A stretch of DNA of 64,000 nt from Gammaproteobacteria bacterium (GTDB lineage: Bacteria > Pseudomonadota > Gammaproteobacteria > Eutrophobiales > Eutrophobiaceae). The translations under genes and the position numbers were made by a program. Every line of letters starts with the position of its first letter. Positions within the stretch are counted from its first letter, which is position 1. Shown here one piece after another: positions 17,146 through 26,228 of the stretch. The DNA is taken from the NCBI GenBank assembly GCA_022826885.1, contig JAJDUB010000002.1, forward strand, positions 62,001 through 126,000, in the 5' to 3' direction. Under the pieces are notes generated by a model. It did no database searches. It was not told the DNA's origin and saw only the letters and a list, made by a program, of their open reading frames with translations.

Positions 17146-17973
17146 ATGTTGCTTGAGTTCACAAAAATGCACGGCCTGGGCAATGACTTTGTAGTCGTCA
17201 ACGCCCTGGAACAGGCCGTTGAACTGGACCGGGAACAGGTAAAGAGGATTGCCCACCGCCGCTTCGGTATCGGCTGCGACCAGGTCCTGGTCATCCGCCC
17301 GCGCCGCAACGGCGAGGCGGATTTTCTCTACAGTATTTATAATTCCGACGGCAGTGAGGCGGAACATTGCGGCAACGGTGTACGGTGTGTCGCCATGTAC
17401 CTGCGCAACAACGGCATCACCCCCAAGGATGAACTGGTCATCGAGTCCGTAGCCGGACCGGTAAGGCTTGGTTTTGAGGGTGATCTCGTCAGGGTAAACA
17501 TGGGCCGCCCCGATTTCAGGCCCGAGCGCATACCGCTTGCCGTAACCGGGCAAAGACATCTCTACACTGCCGAAGCGGACGGGACCGACATTGAGTTCGC
17601 AGCCCTGTCCCTGGGCAACCCCCATGCCGTCATAGCAGTCGATGACGTGGACCGCGCCCCCGTAACCGTAATCGGCCCCCGGCTTCAAAGTTCTGACTTG
17701 TTTCCCGACAGTGTAAACGTGGGATTCATGCAGATCCTGGATGGTTCGCATATCAGGCTCCGGGTATACGAACGCGGGGCCGGAGAGACGCTCGCCTGCG
17801 GCACCGGGGCCTGCGCCGCCGTGATCGCGGGAATTAATGTGTATAATCTTGGCAGCGATGTTGAGGTATCACTGCCCGGAGGTTGTTTAAAGGTGTCATG
17901 GGATGGTAACGATGAACCGGTCTGGATGACAGGACCGGGTACAACCGTATACGAGGGAAACATAAACCTATGA
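17146..17973 (+). CDS. dapF: Diaminopimelate epimerase
   Basis: FTKMHGLGNDFVVV, HCGNGVRCVAMYL, YERGAGETLACGTGACAAV. Confidence 0.97.
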   Translation: MLLEFTKMHGLGNDFVVVNALEQAVELDREQVKRIAHRRFGIGCDQVLVIRPRRNGEADFLYSIYNSDGSEAEHCGNGVRCVAMYLRNNGITPKDELVIESVAGPVRLGFEGDLVRVNMGRPDFRPERIPLAVTGQRHLYTAEADGTDIEFAALSLGNPHAVIAVDDVDRAPVTVIGPRLQSSDLFPDSVNVGFMQILDGSHIRLRVYERGAGETLACGTGACAAVIAGINVYNLGSDVEVSLPGGCLKVSWDGNDEPVWMTGPGTTVYEGNINL

Positions 17974-18671
17974 AAGTGACAGAAAAAATATCGGATAACT
18001 CTTCGATCAGCGCCGAAGAGGTTGAGATTTACATCAGGAACAACCCGGATTTCTTTCTCACGCGGCAGGAGCTCCTGGCCGATATGGCCATACCTCACGG
18101 CACCGGAGCGGCCGTTTCCCTGGTGGAAAAACAGGTCAAGGTGCTGCGCGAGCAGAACGAACAGGCCCGCAAACGTTTGCATGAATTGATTGAGATTGCC
18201 AAGTTCAATGAGGATCTGGCGCACCGGATGCACCACCTTGTGCTGACCCTCATCGATGCGGACGATCCTGAAGAGATATTCAAAACGCTTTATGAAAACC
18301 TGAAACGTAATTTCAGGGCGGAGCAGGTGGTCATAAGACTGTTTGCCGATCCATCAGGAAACGCAGGCCCTACGCTGGCTGAGTTTGTCGGGAAACAGGC
18401 GGGGGAAGCAGGCTTTTTCGACTCGTTGATTGAAAAGCGGCTGCCTGTCGTAGGCGTGCCGGCCCTGGAACAACAGGCATTTTTATTCGGCCCCGGCGGC
18501 GCCGATATCGCATCCGTGGTGCTGGTCCCGCTGCGCGGCGGCGATTGGGGCGGCGTGCTGGCGATAGGCAGCCGGGACCCGAACCGTTTCCAGAAAGGCA
18601 TGGGCGTAGAGCTGCTGGCGAATTTGGGTGAAGTGCTCAGCTTCATCCTGAAACCCTGGATAGCTACCTGA
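17970..18671 (+). CDS. DUF484 family protein
   Basis: EEVEIYIRNNPDFFLTRQELLADMAIPHGTGAAVSLVEKQVKVLREQN; dapF-DUF484-xerC order. Confidence 0.92.
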   Translation: MKVTEKISDNSSISAEEVEIYIRNNPDFFLTRQELLADMAIPHGTGAAVSLVEKQVKVLREQNEQARKRLHELIEIAKFNEDLAHRMHHLVLTLIDADDPEEIFKTLYENLKRNFRAEQVVIRLFADPSGNAGPTLAEFVGKQAGEAGFFDSLIEKRLPVVGVPALEQQAFLFGPGGADIASVVLVPLRGGDWGGVLAIGSRDPNRFQKGMGVELLANLGEVLSFILKPWIAT

Positions 18672-18681
18672 CGCTATTTTC

Positions 18682-19572
18682 GTGAGAGAGTCCGAAATAG
18701 CCAAAATCGATGCGTTCCTGGGAACCCTGCAACACCTCTCGGTCCATACGCGCAAGGCGTACGCCGGCGACCTGGCGTTTTTCCTGGATTACTGCAGGCA
18801 ACTCGAAGTCGGCAAATGGCAGGACGTGGACGGCCGCCAGGTACGCGGGTATATCACGCAAAGACACAGGCAGGGAACGGGCGGCAGGAGTCTGCGGCGC
18901 AACCTGTCCTCCATCAGGGCGTTTTACAGGTACCTGCTGGCAGGGGGAGAGGTAACGAAAAACCCTGCGGAAGGAATTTCGGCGCCGAAGACCGAAAAAC
19001 GCCTGCCGAAAACGCTGGACGTGGACCAGACGTCCCGGCTGGTCGAGATCAAGGGTGACAAGGCGCTCACGCTGCGCGACCGGGCCATACTGGAATTGAT
19101 GTATTCTTCGGGGCTGCGGCTTGCGGAATGTGTCAGCCTGGATATTTACAGCGTAGATATCCGGGACGGCCTGGTAACCGTTACCGGAAAAGGCAACAAA
19201 ACGCGCAAGGTGCCCGTGGGAAATTATGCCCTGGATGCGGTCGGCGCATGGCTGAAGGTCAGGCCGCAACTGGCGGCGCTGGACGAGACCGCCTTGTTTG
19301 TCAGTACCCGCGGCAGGCGCATCAGCGCCCGCTCCGTGCAACAACGCTTGCGTCACTGGGCATTGAAACAGGGCCTGGATACCAACGTGCATCCGCACAT
19401 GCTGCGCCATTCATTCGCCACCCACCTGCTGGAATCCAGCGGTGATCTCAGGGCGGTACAGGAACTGCTGGGGCATGCGGATATCAGCACCACGCAAGTT
19501 TACACCAGCCTGGATTTCCAGCACCTGGCGAGCGTGTACGATCAGACACACCCGCGGGCCAGGAAAAAGTAA
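18682..19572 (+). CDS. xerC: Tyrosine recombinase XerC
   Basis: ALTLRDRAILELMYSSGLRLAE, HMLRHSFATHLLESSGDLRAVQELLGHADISTTQVYT. Confidence 0.95.
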   Translation: MRESEIAKIDAFLGTLQHLSVHTRKAYAGDLAFFLDYCRQLEVGKWQDVDGRQVRGYITQRHRQGTGGRSLRRNLSSIRAFYRYLLAGGEVTKNPAEGISAPKTEKRLPKTLDVDQTSRLVEIKGDKALTLRDRAILELMYSSGLRLAECVSLDIYSVDIRDGLVTVTGKGNKTRKVPVGNYALDAVGAWLKVRPQLAALDETALFVSTRGRRISARSVQQRLRHWALKQGLDTNVHPHMLRHSFATHLLESSGDLRAVQELLGHADISTTQVYTSLDFQHLASVYDQTHPRARKK

Positions 19573-19574
19573 TA

Positions 19575-20048
19575 TCACCGGGCCTTCAGCAAACGCTCCT
19601 TCTGCAGCTGCCAGTCCCGGTCACGCTCAGTACGGCGTTTGTCATGGGTTTTTTTCCCCTTGGCAACACCGATAGCCAGCTTGGCCCGGCTGTTTTTCCA
19701 GTACATGGTCAGCGGTATCACGGTATACCCCTGCCGTTCAACCGCGCTTGTCAGGCGGTTTATCTCGGTCCGGTTCAGCAGTAATTTACGGGTCCTCTGC
19801 GGGTCGGGCCTGACATGTGTGGAGGCCGTCGGCAACGGTGTGATCAGGGCGCCGAACAGGAAGGCCTCCCTGTCTTTAAGCAGGATATAACTCTCGTTGA
19901 TCTGTACTTTTCCGGCGCGCAGGCTTTTGACCTCCCATCCCTCCAGGACCAGGCCGGCCTCGAATTTGTCTTCTATGGAATATTCAAACCGCGCCTTTTT
20001 ATTCCGGGCGATCGTATTTTCCGGAGTTTTGCCTTTCTTCTTCGTCAC
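19575..20048 (-). CDS. smpB: SsrA-binding protein SmpB
   Basis: [42 protein letters not shown] ... [15 protein letters not shown]. Confidence 0.97.
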   Translation of the reverse strand: MTKKKGKTPENTIARNKKARFEYSIEDKFEAGLVLEGWEVKSLRAGKVQINESYILLKDREAFLFGALITPLPTASTHVRPDPQRTRKLLLNRTEINRLTSAVERQGYTVIPLTMYWKNSRAKLAIGVAKGKKTHDKRRTERDRDWQLQKERLLKAR

Positions 20049-20117
20049 CGGTAGTCCTGCGGGAAGTGCTCACCCGAAGTATATCATTCGATGGGTGTCC
20101 CATTTTTGTCCCACCTG

Positions 20118-20167
20118 TTTTTATTGGGTGTCCTGTAATTTATTTTTATTGGGTGTCCTGTAATTTA
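20118..20167. repeat. Exact 25-bp tandem duplication (tttttattgggtgtcctgtaattta x2)
   Basis: 20118-20142 and 20143-20167 are identical. Confidence 0.95.
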
Positions 20168-20244
20168 CATGGGTGCCCCATATTTGCCGGCTTGTATAAC
20201 AGGGTGAAATCCCGCAGAATCGAAAAAAAATCAAGAGAGAATAA

Positions 20245-21609
20245 ATGGCTGCCAATCGCACTTCCATACATGGTCAATGGTCGTCAAGATGGATCTTCAT
20301 CCTTGCGGCTACCGGTTCTGCCGTCGGACTGGGTAATATCTGGAGGTTTCCTTATGAGACCGCTGAAAATGGCGGAGGCGCGTTTGTACTCGTCTATCTG
20401 GTTTGTATCGCTCTCGTAGGCTTGCCGGTCCTGATGGCTGAAACCATGATAGGCCGGCGTGGTCGTCAGAGTCCCATCAACAGCATGAAGTCCTTGGCCG
20501 AGGAAGAACAGTGTAGCAGGTACTGGCAGTTGGTGGGCATATTCGGGGTCGCTGCCGGATTTCTGATCCTTACCTTCTACAGCGTAGTCGCCGGTTGGAC
20601 CCTGTCTTATGTATTTCGCGCACTTTCCGGAGTTTTCAGCCATTCCAGTGTTGCGCAGATTCAGAACATGTTTGCCGCGCTCACGTCAGATCCGTTACGG
20701 CTGCTGGCCTGGCACACAATCTTTATGGCCATGACGATTGTCGTCATCGCCAGAGGCGTAAAGGGCGGATTGGAACAGGCAGTACGCTTCCTGATGCCGG
20801 TATTGTTTGCGCTGGTATTGGTCCTGGTCTGTTATTCCCTGACGATGCCTGGTTTGTCCCAGGCCATTGCCTACCTGTTTAAGCCTGATTTCAGTCAAAT
20901 CAACCCGGGTACCATCCTGTCCGGCCTGGGTCATGCATTTTTTACCTTGAGCCTGGGCATGGGCGCCATCATGGCTTACGGCGCTTATCTTCCTGAGCAT
21001 ATCTCCATTCCCCGCGCCAGCTTGACCATAGCAGCGCTGGATACCTGCGTTGCATTGCTGGCCGGTATAGCGATATTCCCCATCATGTTCAGTTACGGAC
21101 TGCAACCTCATGAAGCCGGGGCCGGCCTTATTTTCAAGGTATTGCCGATTGCCTTCGGCAAGATGCCCATGGGGAATATTATCGGCCTGCTGTTCTTCGT
21201 GTTATTGATGTTTGCTGCCTGGACCTCTGCCATTTCACTCATGGAACCGGCAACTGCCTGGCTGGTGGAGCGGAAAGGGTTAACCCGCGTGCGCGCTGCG
21301 GCGTACACAGGCGGTCTGGCCTGGGTTTTGGGCATAGGTTCATTGTTGTCCCTGAATCTCTGGTCCAAAGTCAAGCTGTTCGGGATGACTTTCTTCGGCC
21401 TGGTGGAATACCTGTCAGTCAATATCATGTTGCCTCTCGGCGGCTTGCTGATAGCCGTATTTGCCGGCTGGTTTATGTCCAGGGCGTCCACCTCAGATGA
21501 GTTGAATCTCACCGGATATGGTTACAAGGCATGGAAACTGGGCGTGCGTTTCATTGCGCCGCTGGGAGTGTTGTTGATCATGCTGCATACATTGTTCGGT
21601 ATTTTCTAG
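20245..21609 (+). CDS. Sodium-dependent (NSS/SNF family) transporter
   Basis: RWIFILAATGSAVGLGNIWRFPYETAENGGGAFVLVYL hallmark. Confidence 0.95.
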   Translation: MAANRTSIHGQWSSRWIFILAATGSAVGLGNIWRFPYETAENGGGAFVLVYLVCIALVGLPVLMAETMIGRRGRQSPINSMKSLAEEEQCSRYWQLVGIFGVAAGFLILTFYSVVAGWTLSYVFRALSGVFSHSSVAQIQNMFAALTSDPLRLLAWHTIFMAMTIVVIARGVKGGLEQAVRFLMPVLFALVLVLVCYSLTMPGLSQAIAYLFKPDFSQINPGTILSGLGHAFFTLSLGMGAIMAYGAYLPEHISIPRASLTIAALDTCVALLAGIAIFPIMFSYGLQPHEAGAGLIFKVLPIAFGKMPMGNIIGLLFFVLLMFAAWTSAISLMEPATAWLVERKGLTRVRAAAYTGGLAWVLGIGSLLSLNLWSKVKLFGMTFFGLVEYLSVNIMLPLGGLLIAVFAGWFMSRASTSDELNLTGYGYKAWKLGVRFIAPLGVLLIMLHTLFGIF

Positions 21610-21652
21610 TTCCAGGCTGACGAGGGTCAGGTAAACAGGGTGGGGCAGGTAT

Positions 21653-21964
21653 ATGGGCGACACTGATTCATACTCATTGCCCGTGCCGCTGATAGAAGTT
21701 GAGATAGTTTATGGCAAGACCGGGTCGGCGCGGGTAATCAGGCGGGAAGTCCAGGCCAACGCGACCCTGAAGGAAGCTATCGAGCAATCAGGGATACTGG
21801 AAATGTATCCGGAAATCGACCTTGGCAGCAACAAGGTAGGGATATTCGGCAGGAAGAGGGAATTGCACGCCCCCGTGCACGCCGGCGACCGTATAGAGAT
21901 TTATCAACCGTTGAAAGCAGACCCCAAAGAAGCGCGCCGCCGGCGCGCCAAAAAGGCGGACTGA
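21653..21964 (+). CDS. rnfH: RnfH family ubiquitin-like protein
   Basis: LIEVEIVYGKTGSARVIRREVQANATLKEAIEQSGIL...NKVGIFGRKRELHAPVHAGDRIEIYQPLKADPKEARRRRAKK. Confidence 0.9.
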   Translation: MGDTDSYSLPVPLIEVEIVYGKTGSARVIRREVQANATLKEAIEQSGILEMYPEIDLGSNKVGIFGRKRELHAPVHAGDRIEIYQPLKADPKEARRRRAKKAD

Positions 21965-22983
21965 TGGCTTTGCTCAATGTCAACCTGCATTCCACTCCCC
22001 GCTACAGGATAGTATTGCTGTTTGGCGTATTGATCGCCGCCGCCGCCGTCACCGGGCTGGTATCACTGGCCGGCGGCTCCGTGCCGGTGCCGATCCGGGA
22101 AGTCATCGACATCCTTATCGATCGGCCGCCTGGAATCAATTCGCAGATAGTCCTTGACCTGCGTCTGCCCAGGGTTATTTCCGGTTTTGTCGTGGGCGGA
22201 ATGCTGGCGCTGGCCGGCGCGCTGATGCAGGTATTGTTGCGCAACCCGCTGGCGGAGCCTTATATCCTGGGCGTGTCCGGCGGCGCTTCCGTGTTCGCGC
22301 TGCTTGCCATCAGTTTGGGCCTCGCAGGGATATGGCTGACGCTGGGCGCCTGCTTCGGCGCGTTGCTGACCATGTTCATGGTGTTCGTATTCTCAGGTTC
22401 CGGCGCCGGCTGGAACCCGTTGAAAGTGCTCCTGACCGGGGTGGTCATCGCCGCCGGCTGGGGCGCGGTCATCAGTTTTCTGCTGGCCGTCAGCCCGGCC
22501 GCCAAGTTGCATAACATGTTGTTCTGGCTGATGGGCGACCTGAGCTTCAGCCAGCCGGGCGGGAGCTATTACCTGGTATTGATCCTGGCGGTAATCCTGG
22601 CGATGTATTTCTCACGGGCCTTGAACCTGCTGGCGGTCGGCGATCTTCAGGCCGCCGCGCTGGGCGTCTCCGTGAACCGCCTGCGTGTTATGGTTTACTT
22701 CCTGGCCTCGATACTGACGGCAACGGCAGTCATCCAGGCCGGGAGCATAGGTTTTATCGGCCTTATCATCCCCCATGCGGTCAGGTTGCTGATCGGGAAC
22801 GACAATCGGCTGCTGCTGCCGGCTTCCGTGCTGGCAGGCGGCATACTGCTGGTGTTTGCCGATATGCTGGCGCGCACCCTGCTGGCGCCCAGGCAACTGC
22901 CCGTCGGCGTCCTCACCGCGCTCATCGGCGTGCCGGTCTTCCTGTTGCTGCTGCAATCCACCGCAGCAAGGCAGAGGCCATGA
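21964..22983 (+). CDS. btuC: FecCD-family ABC permease, probably vitamin B12 import (BtuC-like)
   Basis: LRLPRVISGFVVGGMLALAGALMQVLLRNPLAEPYILGVSGGAS; neighbouring btuD/btuF/cob genes. Confidence 0.85.
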   Translation: MALLNVNLHSTPRYRIVLLFGVLIAAAAVTGLVSLAGGSVPVPIREVIDILIDRPPGINSQIVLDLRLPRVISGFVVGGMLALAGALMQVLLRNPLAEPYILGVSGGASVFALLAISLGLAGIWLTLGACFGALLTMFMVFVFSGSGAGWNPLKVLLTGVVIAAGWGAVISFLLAVSPAAKLHNMLFWLMGDLSFSQPGGSYYLVLILAVILAMYFSRALNLLAVGDLQAAALGVSVNRLRVMVYFLASILTATAVIQAGSIGFIGLIIPHAVRLLIGNDNRLLLPASVLAGGILLVFADMLARTLLAPRQLPVGVLTALIGVPVFLLLLQSTAARQRP

Positions 22984-23017
22984 AGAGACAGACCGTGAAA
23001 ACAACCGGAACGGAGCA

Positions 23018-23785
23018 ATGTTGACGGTAAACGCAGAGGCATTGACCGTAAGTATCGGACAGAAACTCATCTGCCGGGATTTCGACCTGGAAATCAGGGC
23101 AGGGGAGCACTGGGGAATGCTGGGCGGCAACGGGGTCGGGAAAACCACCTTGCTGCATACCCTGGCCGGGTTGAGAAAGCCGGTCAGCGGCAGGATCATG
23201 CTGGACAATTCAGACCTGCAGGATTACCGGCGCCTACACCTGGCCCGGAAGGTGGGTGTCCTGTTTCAGGACAGCCAGGATACCTTCCCGGCCACGGTGA
23301 AGGAAACCGTGCTGACCGGCAGGTTTCCATACCAGTCATTCTGGCCGGGGGGGCAGCGTGAGGACATTACCCTTGCAGATACTGCCCTGGCGCAACTGAA
23401 CCTGGCGCCGATGCAGGACCGGCAGGTGGATACCCTGTCAGGCGGGGAACGGCGACGCCTGGCTATCGCTACCCTGCTGTTGCAGGACCCCGGCCTGTGG
23501 CTGCTGGATGAGCCGACCAACCATCTCGATCTGCATCACCAGATCCAGGTCCTGGACCTGATAAGTCAACGCGTGCGGGACAGGAACGGGGCCTTGTTGA
23601 TGGTGTTGCACGACGTCAACCTGATAAGCCGTTATTGCAGCCACGCAATCCTGATGCCGGGACAGGAACAACTGCTGTGCGGCGAAGTGGCGACGGTCAT
23701 CAACAGGACCAACCTGGAAAACCTCTACCGGCATCCGGTCCACGAAATAACAGGCGCGGGCAGGAAATACTACTTCCCTGCCTGA
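23018..23785 (+). CDS. btuD: ABC transporter ATP-binding protein, probably B12 import (BtuD-like)
   Basis: GGNGVGKTTLLHTLAG, LSGGERRRLAIATLLLQDPGLWLLDEPTNHLD; ATG at 23018 is in frame with the listed ORF. Confidence 0.87.
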   Translation: MLTVNAEALTVSIGQKLICRDFDLEIRAGEHWGMLGGNGVGKTTLLHTLAGLRKPVSGRIMLDNSDLQDYRRLHLARKVGVLFQDSQDTFPATVKETVLTGRFPYQSFWPGGQREDITLADTALAQLNLAPMQDRQVDTLSGGERRRLAIATLLLQDPGLWLLDEPTNHLDLHHQIQVLDLISQRVRDRNGALLMVLHDVNLISRYCSHAILMPGQEQLLCGEVATVINRTNLENLYRHPVHEITGAGRKYYFPA

Positions 23786-23798
23786 AATATTATTATTT

Positions 23799-23875
23799 AT
23801 CCGCAGATTACGCAGATTAGCGCAGATTATTAAAAAGTTATTTATTATCTGCGTTCATCTGCGTCATCTGCGGAT
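23799..23875. repeat. Palindrome built from tandem cgcagatta units
   Basis: atccgcagattacgcagattagcgcagat ... atctgcgttcatctgcgtcatctgcggat. Confidence 0.9.
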
Positions 23876-23891
23876 GAATCATTCAAGGGCC

Positions 23892-24419
23892 TTACAAGCC
23901 TTCATCGACCTGGGTATCGGGTTCGGCAGTATCCTGCTTTCGTTCCTGCTCCGGCGGTTCCTCAGCGGCGCCGTCACCGGTAAACGGCAGTTTGTCAATC
24001 AGTTTGCCGAAAAAGCCGCGTCGCTTGTACTTTCTTAACGGCACGTCAACGATCCTGGTGGGTTTGTTCGTCAACTCTTCCGGCCGTTCCAGCCCCGGCA
24101 CCACGTCGCCGTCGATATAGGCCAGCTTGTCGTCCTCGAAATGCAGGGTGATATGGCGCTGCTTGCGCTGGCGGCCGCCTTTTGAAAAGGTGTAGACATA
24201 ATCCCAGCGGTCGGTATGAAACGGGTCGACCAGCGGCGGCGTCCCCATGATGAACTGCACCTGGTTCTTGTCCATGCCCGGCTTCAGCCGGGCCAGCATT
24301 TCGTTTTCGATGATAGTGCCTTGCTGGATGTCGATTCGATACACGCCAGGCAGTTTATAGGTTCCCTCATGGGTGCAGGCCGTGAGGAAAAAAGCGAGTG
24401 TCAGTAATAAAAATCTCAT
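23892..24419 (-). CDS. bamE: Outer-membrane assembly lipoprotein BamE (SmpA/OmlA)
   Basis: MRFLLLTLAFFLTACTHEGTYKLPGVYRIDIQQGTIIENEMLARLKPGMDKNQVQFIMGTPPLVDPFHTDRWDYVYTF. Confidence 0.93.
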   Translation of the reverse strand: MRFLLLTLAFFLTACTHEGTYKLPGVYRIDIQQGTIIENEMLARLKPGMDKNQVQFIMGTPPLVDPFHTDRWDYVYTFSKGGRQRKQRHITLHFEDDKLAYIDGDVVPGLERPEELTNKPTRIVDVPLRKYKRRGFFGKLIDKLPFTGDGAAEEPPEQERKQDTAEPDTQVDEGL

Positions 24420-24511
24420 GCGGCAGTGGCTCCCGACCCATAAATTACGAATTTTATGCCCGTATGCAGTATACTTGACTTTGTCGGACTTATCAGAAGT
24501 CCTTATAGATA

Positions 24512-24659
24512 GGGCACCTCTAAAAATTAGAGGTGCCCGTGCAGCATAGGGATATGCTGCCATTTTTAGTCACGTAAGTGACTGAAAATGAGAGGAAACG
24601 GAAAATCGCATTTTACGTTTCCGTCTCTAAAAATGCCTAGGATGGCATTTTTAGAGGTT
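24512..24659. repeat. Cluster of about five consecutive hairpins between bamE and fur
   Basis: gggcacctcta/tagaggtgccc, gcagcat/atgctgc, catttttagtcac/gtgactgaaaatg, gaaacg/cgtttc, aaaaatgcc/ggcattttt; outer cctctaaaaat/atttttagagg. Confidence 0.85.
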
Positions 24660-24691
24660 ACATATTGCAACATCAAGACAGGAAATCTCCC

Positions 24692-25093
24692 ATGGACAGC
24701 AAGTCTCTTAAAGAAGCGGGCCTGAAAGCAACGCTGCCGCGCATCCGGATACTGGAAATCCTCGAGGCGTCGGCGCTGAAGCATGTGAGTGCGGAGGATG
24801 TCTATAAAGCGCTGCTCGATGCCGGGGAAGACGTGGGCCTGGCGACGGTATACCGGGTGCTTACGCAGTTCGAAGGCGCCGGGCTGGTAATCCGCCACCA
24901 CTTCGACACCGGCCATTCCGTGTTTGAACTGGATCGCGGCAAGCACCACGACCACATGGTCTGCATAACGACCGGCAAGGTCATCGAATTCGAAAATGAA
25001 AAAATCGAAGTGCTGCAACGGGAGATAGCGGAACAGCATGGATACGAACTGCATGATCACAGTCTTGTACTGTATGTAAAACCGAAACAGTAA
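24692..25093 (+). CDS. fur: Ferric uptake regulator Fur
   Basis: KEAGLKATLPRIRILEILE...SAEDVYKALLDAGEDVGLATVYRVLTQFEGAGLV...HHDHMVCI. Confidence 0.95.
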   Translation: MDSKSLKEAGLKATLPRIRILEILEASALKHVSAEDVYKALLDAGEDVGLATVYRVLTQFEGAGLVIRHHFDTGHSVFELDRGKHHDHMVCITTGKVIEFENEKIEVLQREIAEQHGYELHDHSLVLYVKPKQ

Positions 25094-25154
25094 CCGGCTT
25101 GATAACCCGCTCCCGCGCCGATGGAAGACCGGCGCGGATCTCTCACCAGGCGAA

Positions 25155-26228
25155 GTGATGATTGCGCTGAACGAAGTTCCGGAAAAAATCCGCCCTGTAG
25201 ATGACGCAGCCATGCGCCGCGCGCGCGCCAGGCAGCGGCAACTCACCAAACCGCCGGGCAGTCTCGGCCGCCTGGAGGATGTCTCCGTGCAACTGGCCGG
25301 GATCTTCGGTACGGACCGGCCGCTGTTGCGCGGCAAGACCGTCATCATCGCCGCCGGGGACCACGGCGTCGTCGGCCGGGGCATCAGCAGCTATCCCCGG
25401 GAAGTCACGGCGCAGATGGTGCGCAATATCCTGGCGGAAGGCGCCGCCATCAGTGTGCTGACCAGGCGTCTGGGCGTGGACCGGATCGTCGTTGACGCCG
25501 GCGTGGCGGGCGAACTGCCGGCGGTTCCCGGGATCAGGAGCCTGAATATCGGCAACGGTACCGGCGACATCACGCAGGGACCGGCCATGTCGCGACTACA
25601 GGCGGAGCAGTGCATCGGTGCCGGCATGGAACTGGCCGTGGAGGCTGCCGGATCGGGCGCGGACCTGATAGGGACCGGGGATATGGGCATCGGCAATACC
25701 ACCCCATCCAGCGCAATTGTCGCGGCATTGACCGGCAGGCCGCCGGCGCAGACTACCGGCCGGGGCACCGGCCGCACCCCGGCGCAACTGGCCCGCAAGA
25801 TACGGGTGGTATCGGAAGCGCTGGAAGTGAACGCGCCCGACCCGGGAGACCCCCTGGACGTCCTGGCCAAAGTGGGCGGCTTCGAGATCGGCGTGCTGGC
25901 CGGCGTCGCGCTGGGTGGCGCCATGATGCGCCGGGCAGTGGTGCTGGACGGGTTCATTGCGGCCGCGGCCGCGCTCATCGCCTGTTCATTGTCCTCCAGG
26001 GTGCGGGGTTATCTCGTCGCATCACACCGCTCCGCGGAAAAAGGGCACCGCGTCGCGCTGTCCCGGCTGGGACTGCGGCCGCTGCTGGACCTGGGACTGA
26101 GACTGGGAGAGGGAACCGGCGCCGTGCTGGCAATGCCTGTTATCGAAGGCGCGGCCGCCTGCCTGTCGGACATGGCGACCTTTGCCGAGGCCGGCGTATC
26201 GGGTCGGACGCCGGAGAGTGTCCGATGA
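25155..26228 (+). CDS. cobT: Nicotinate-nucleotide-dimethylbenzimidazole phosphoribosyltransferase CobT
   Basis: KPPGSLGRLEDV, IIAAGDHGVVGRGISSYPREVTAQMVRNIL, GTGDMGIGNTTPSSAI. Confidence 0.95.
   Translation: MMIALNEVPEKIRPVDDAAMRRARARQRQLTKPPGSLGRLEDVSVQLAGIFGTDRPLLRGKTVIIAAGDHGVVGRGISSYPREVTAQMVRNILAEGAAISVLTRRLGVDRIVVDAGVAGELPAVPGIRSLNIGNGTGDITQGPAMSRLQAEQCIGAGMELAVEAAGSGADLIGTGDMGIGNTTPSSAIVAALTGRPPAQTTGRGTGRTPAQLARKIRVVSEALEVNAPDPGDPLDVLAKVGGFEIGVLAGVALGGAMMRRAVVLDGFIAAAAALIACSLSSRVRGYLVASHRSAEKGHRVALSRLGLRPLLDLGLRLGEGTGAVLAMPVIEGAAACLSDMATFAEAGVSGRTPESVR

Noticed and set aside
19575-20240. tmRNA (ssrA) near smpB
   Set aside because: No tRNA-like 3' end or resume-codon region recognised in the flanks.
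22856-23017. N-terminal extension of the btuD ORF inside btuC
   Set aside because: Arg/Ser/Cys-rich out-of-frame extension; ATG 23018 fits the ABC ATPase start.
25610-26224. Upstream part of the 473-aa ORF overlapping cobT
   Set aside because: Out-of-frame extension through cobT; the real cobS starts at ATG 26225.
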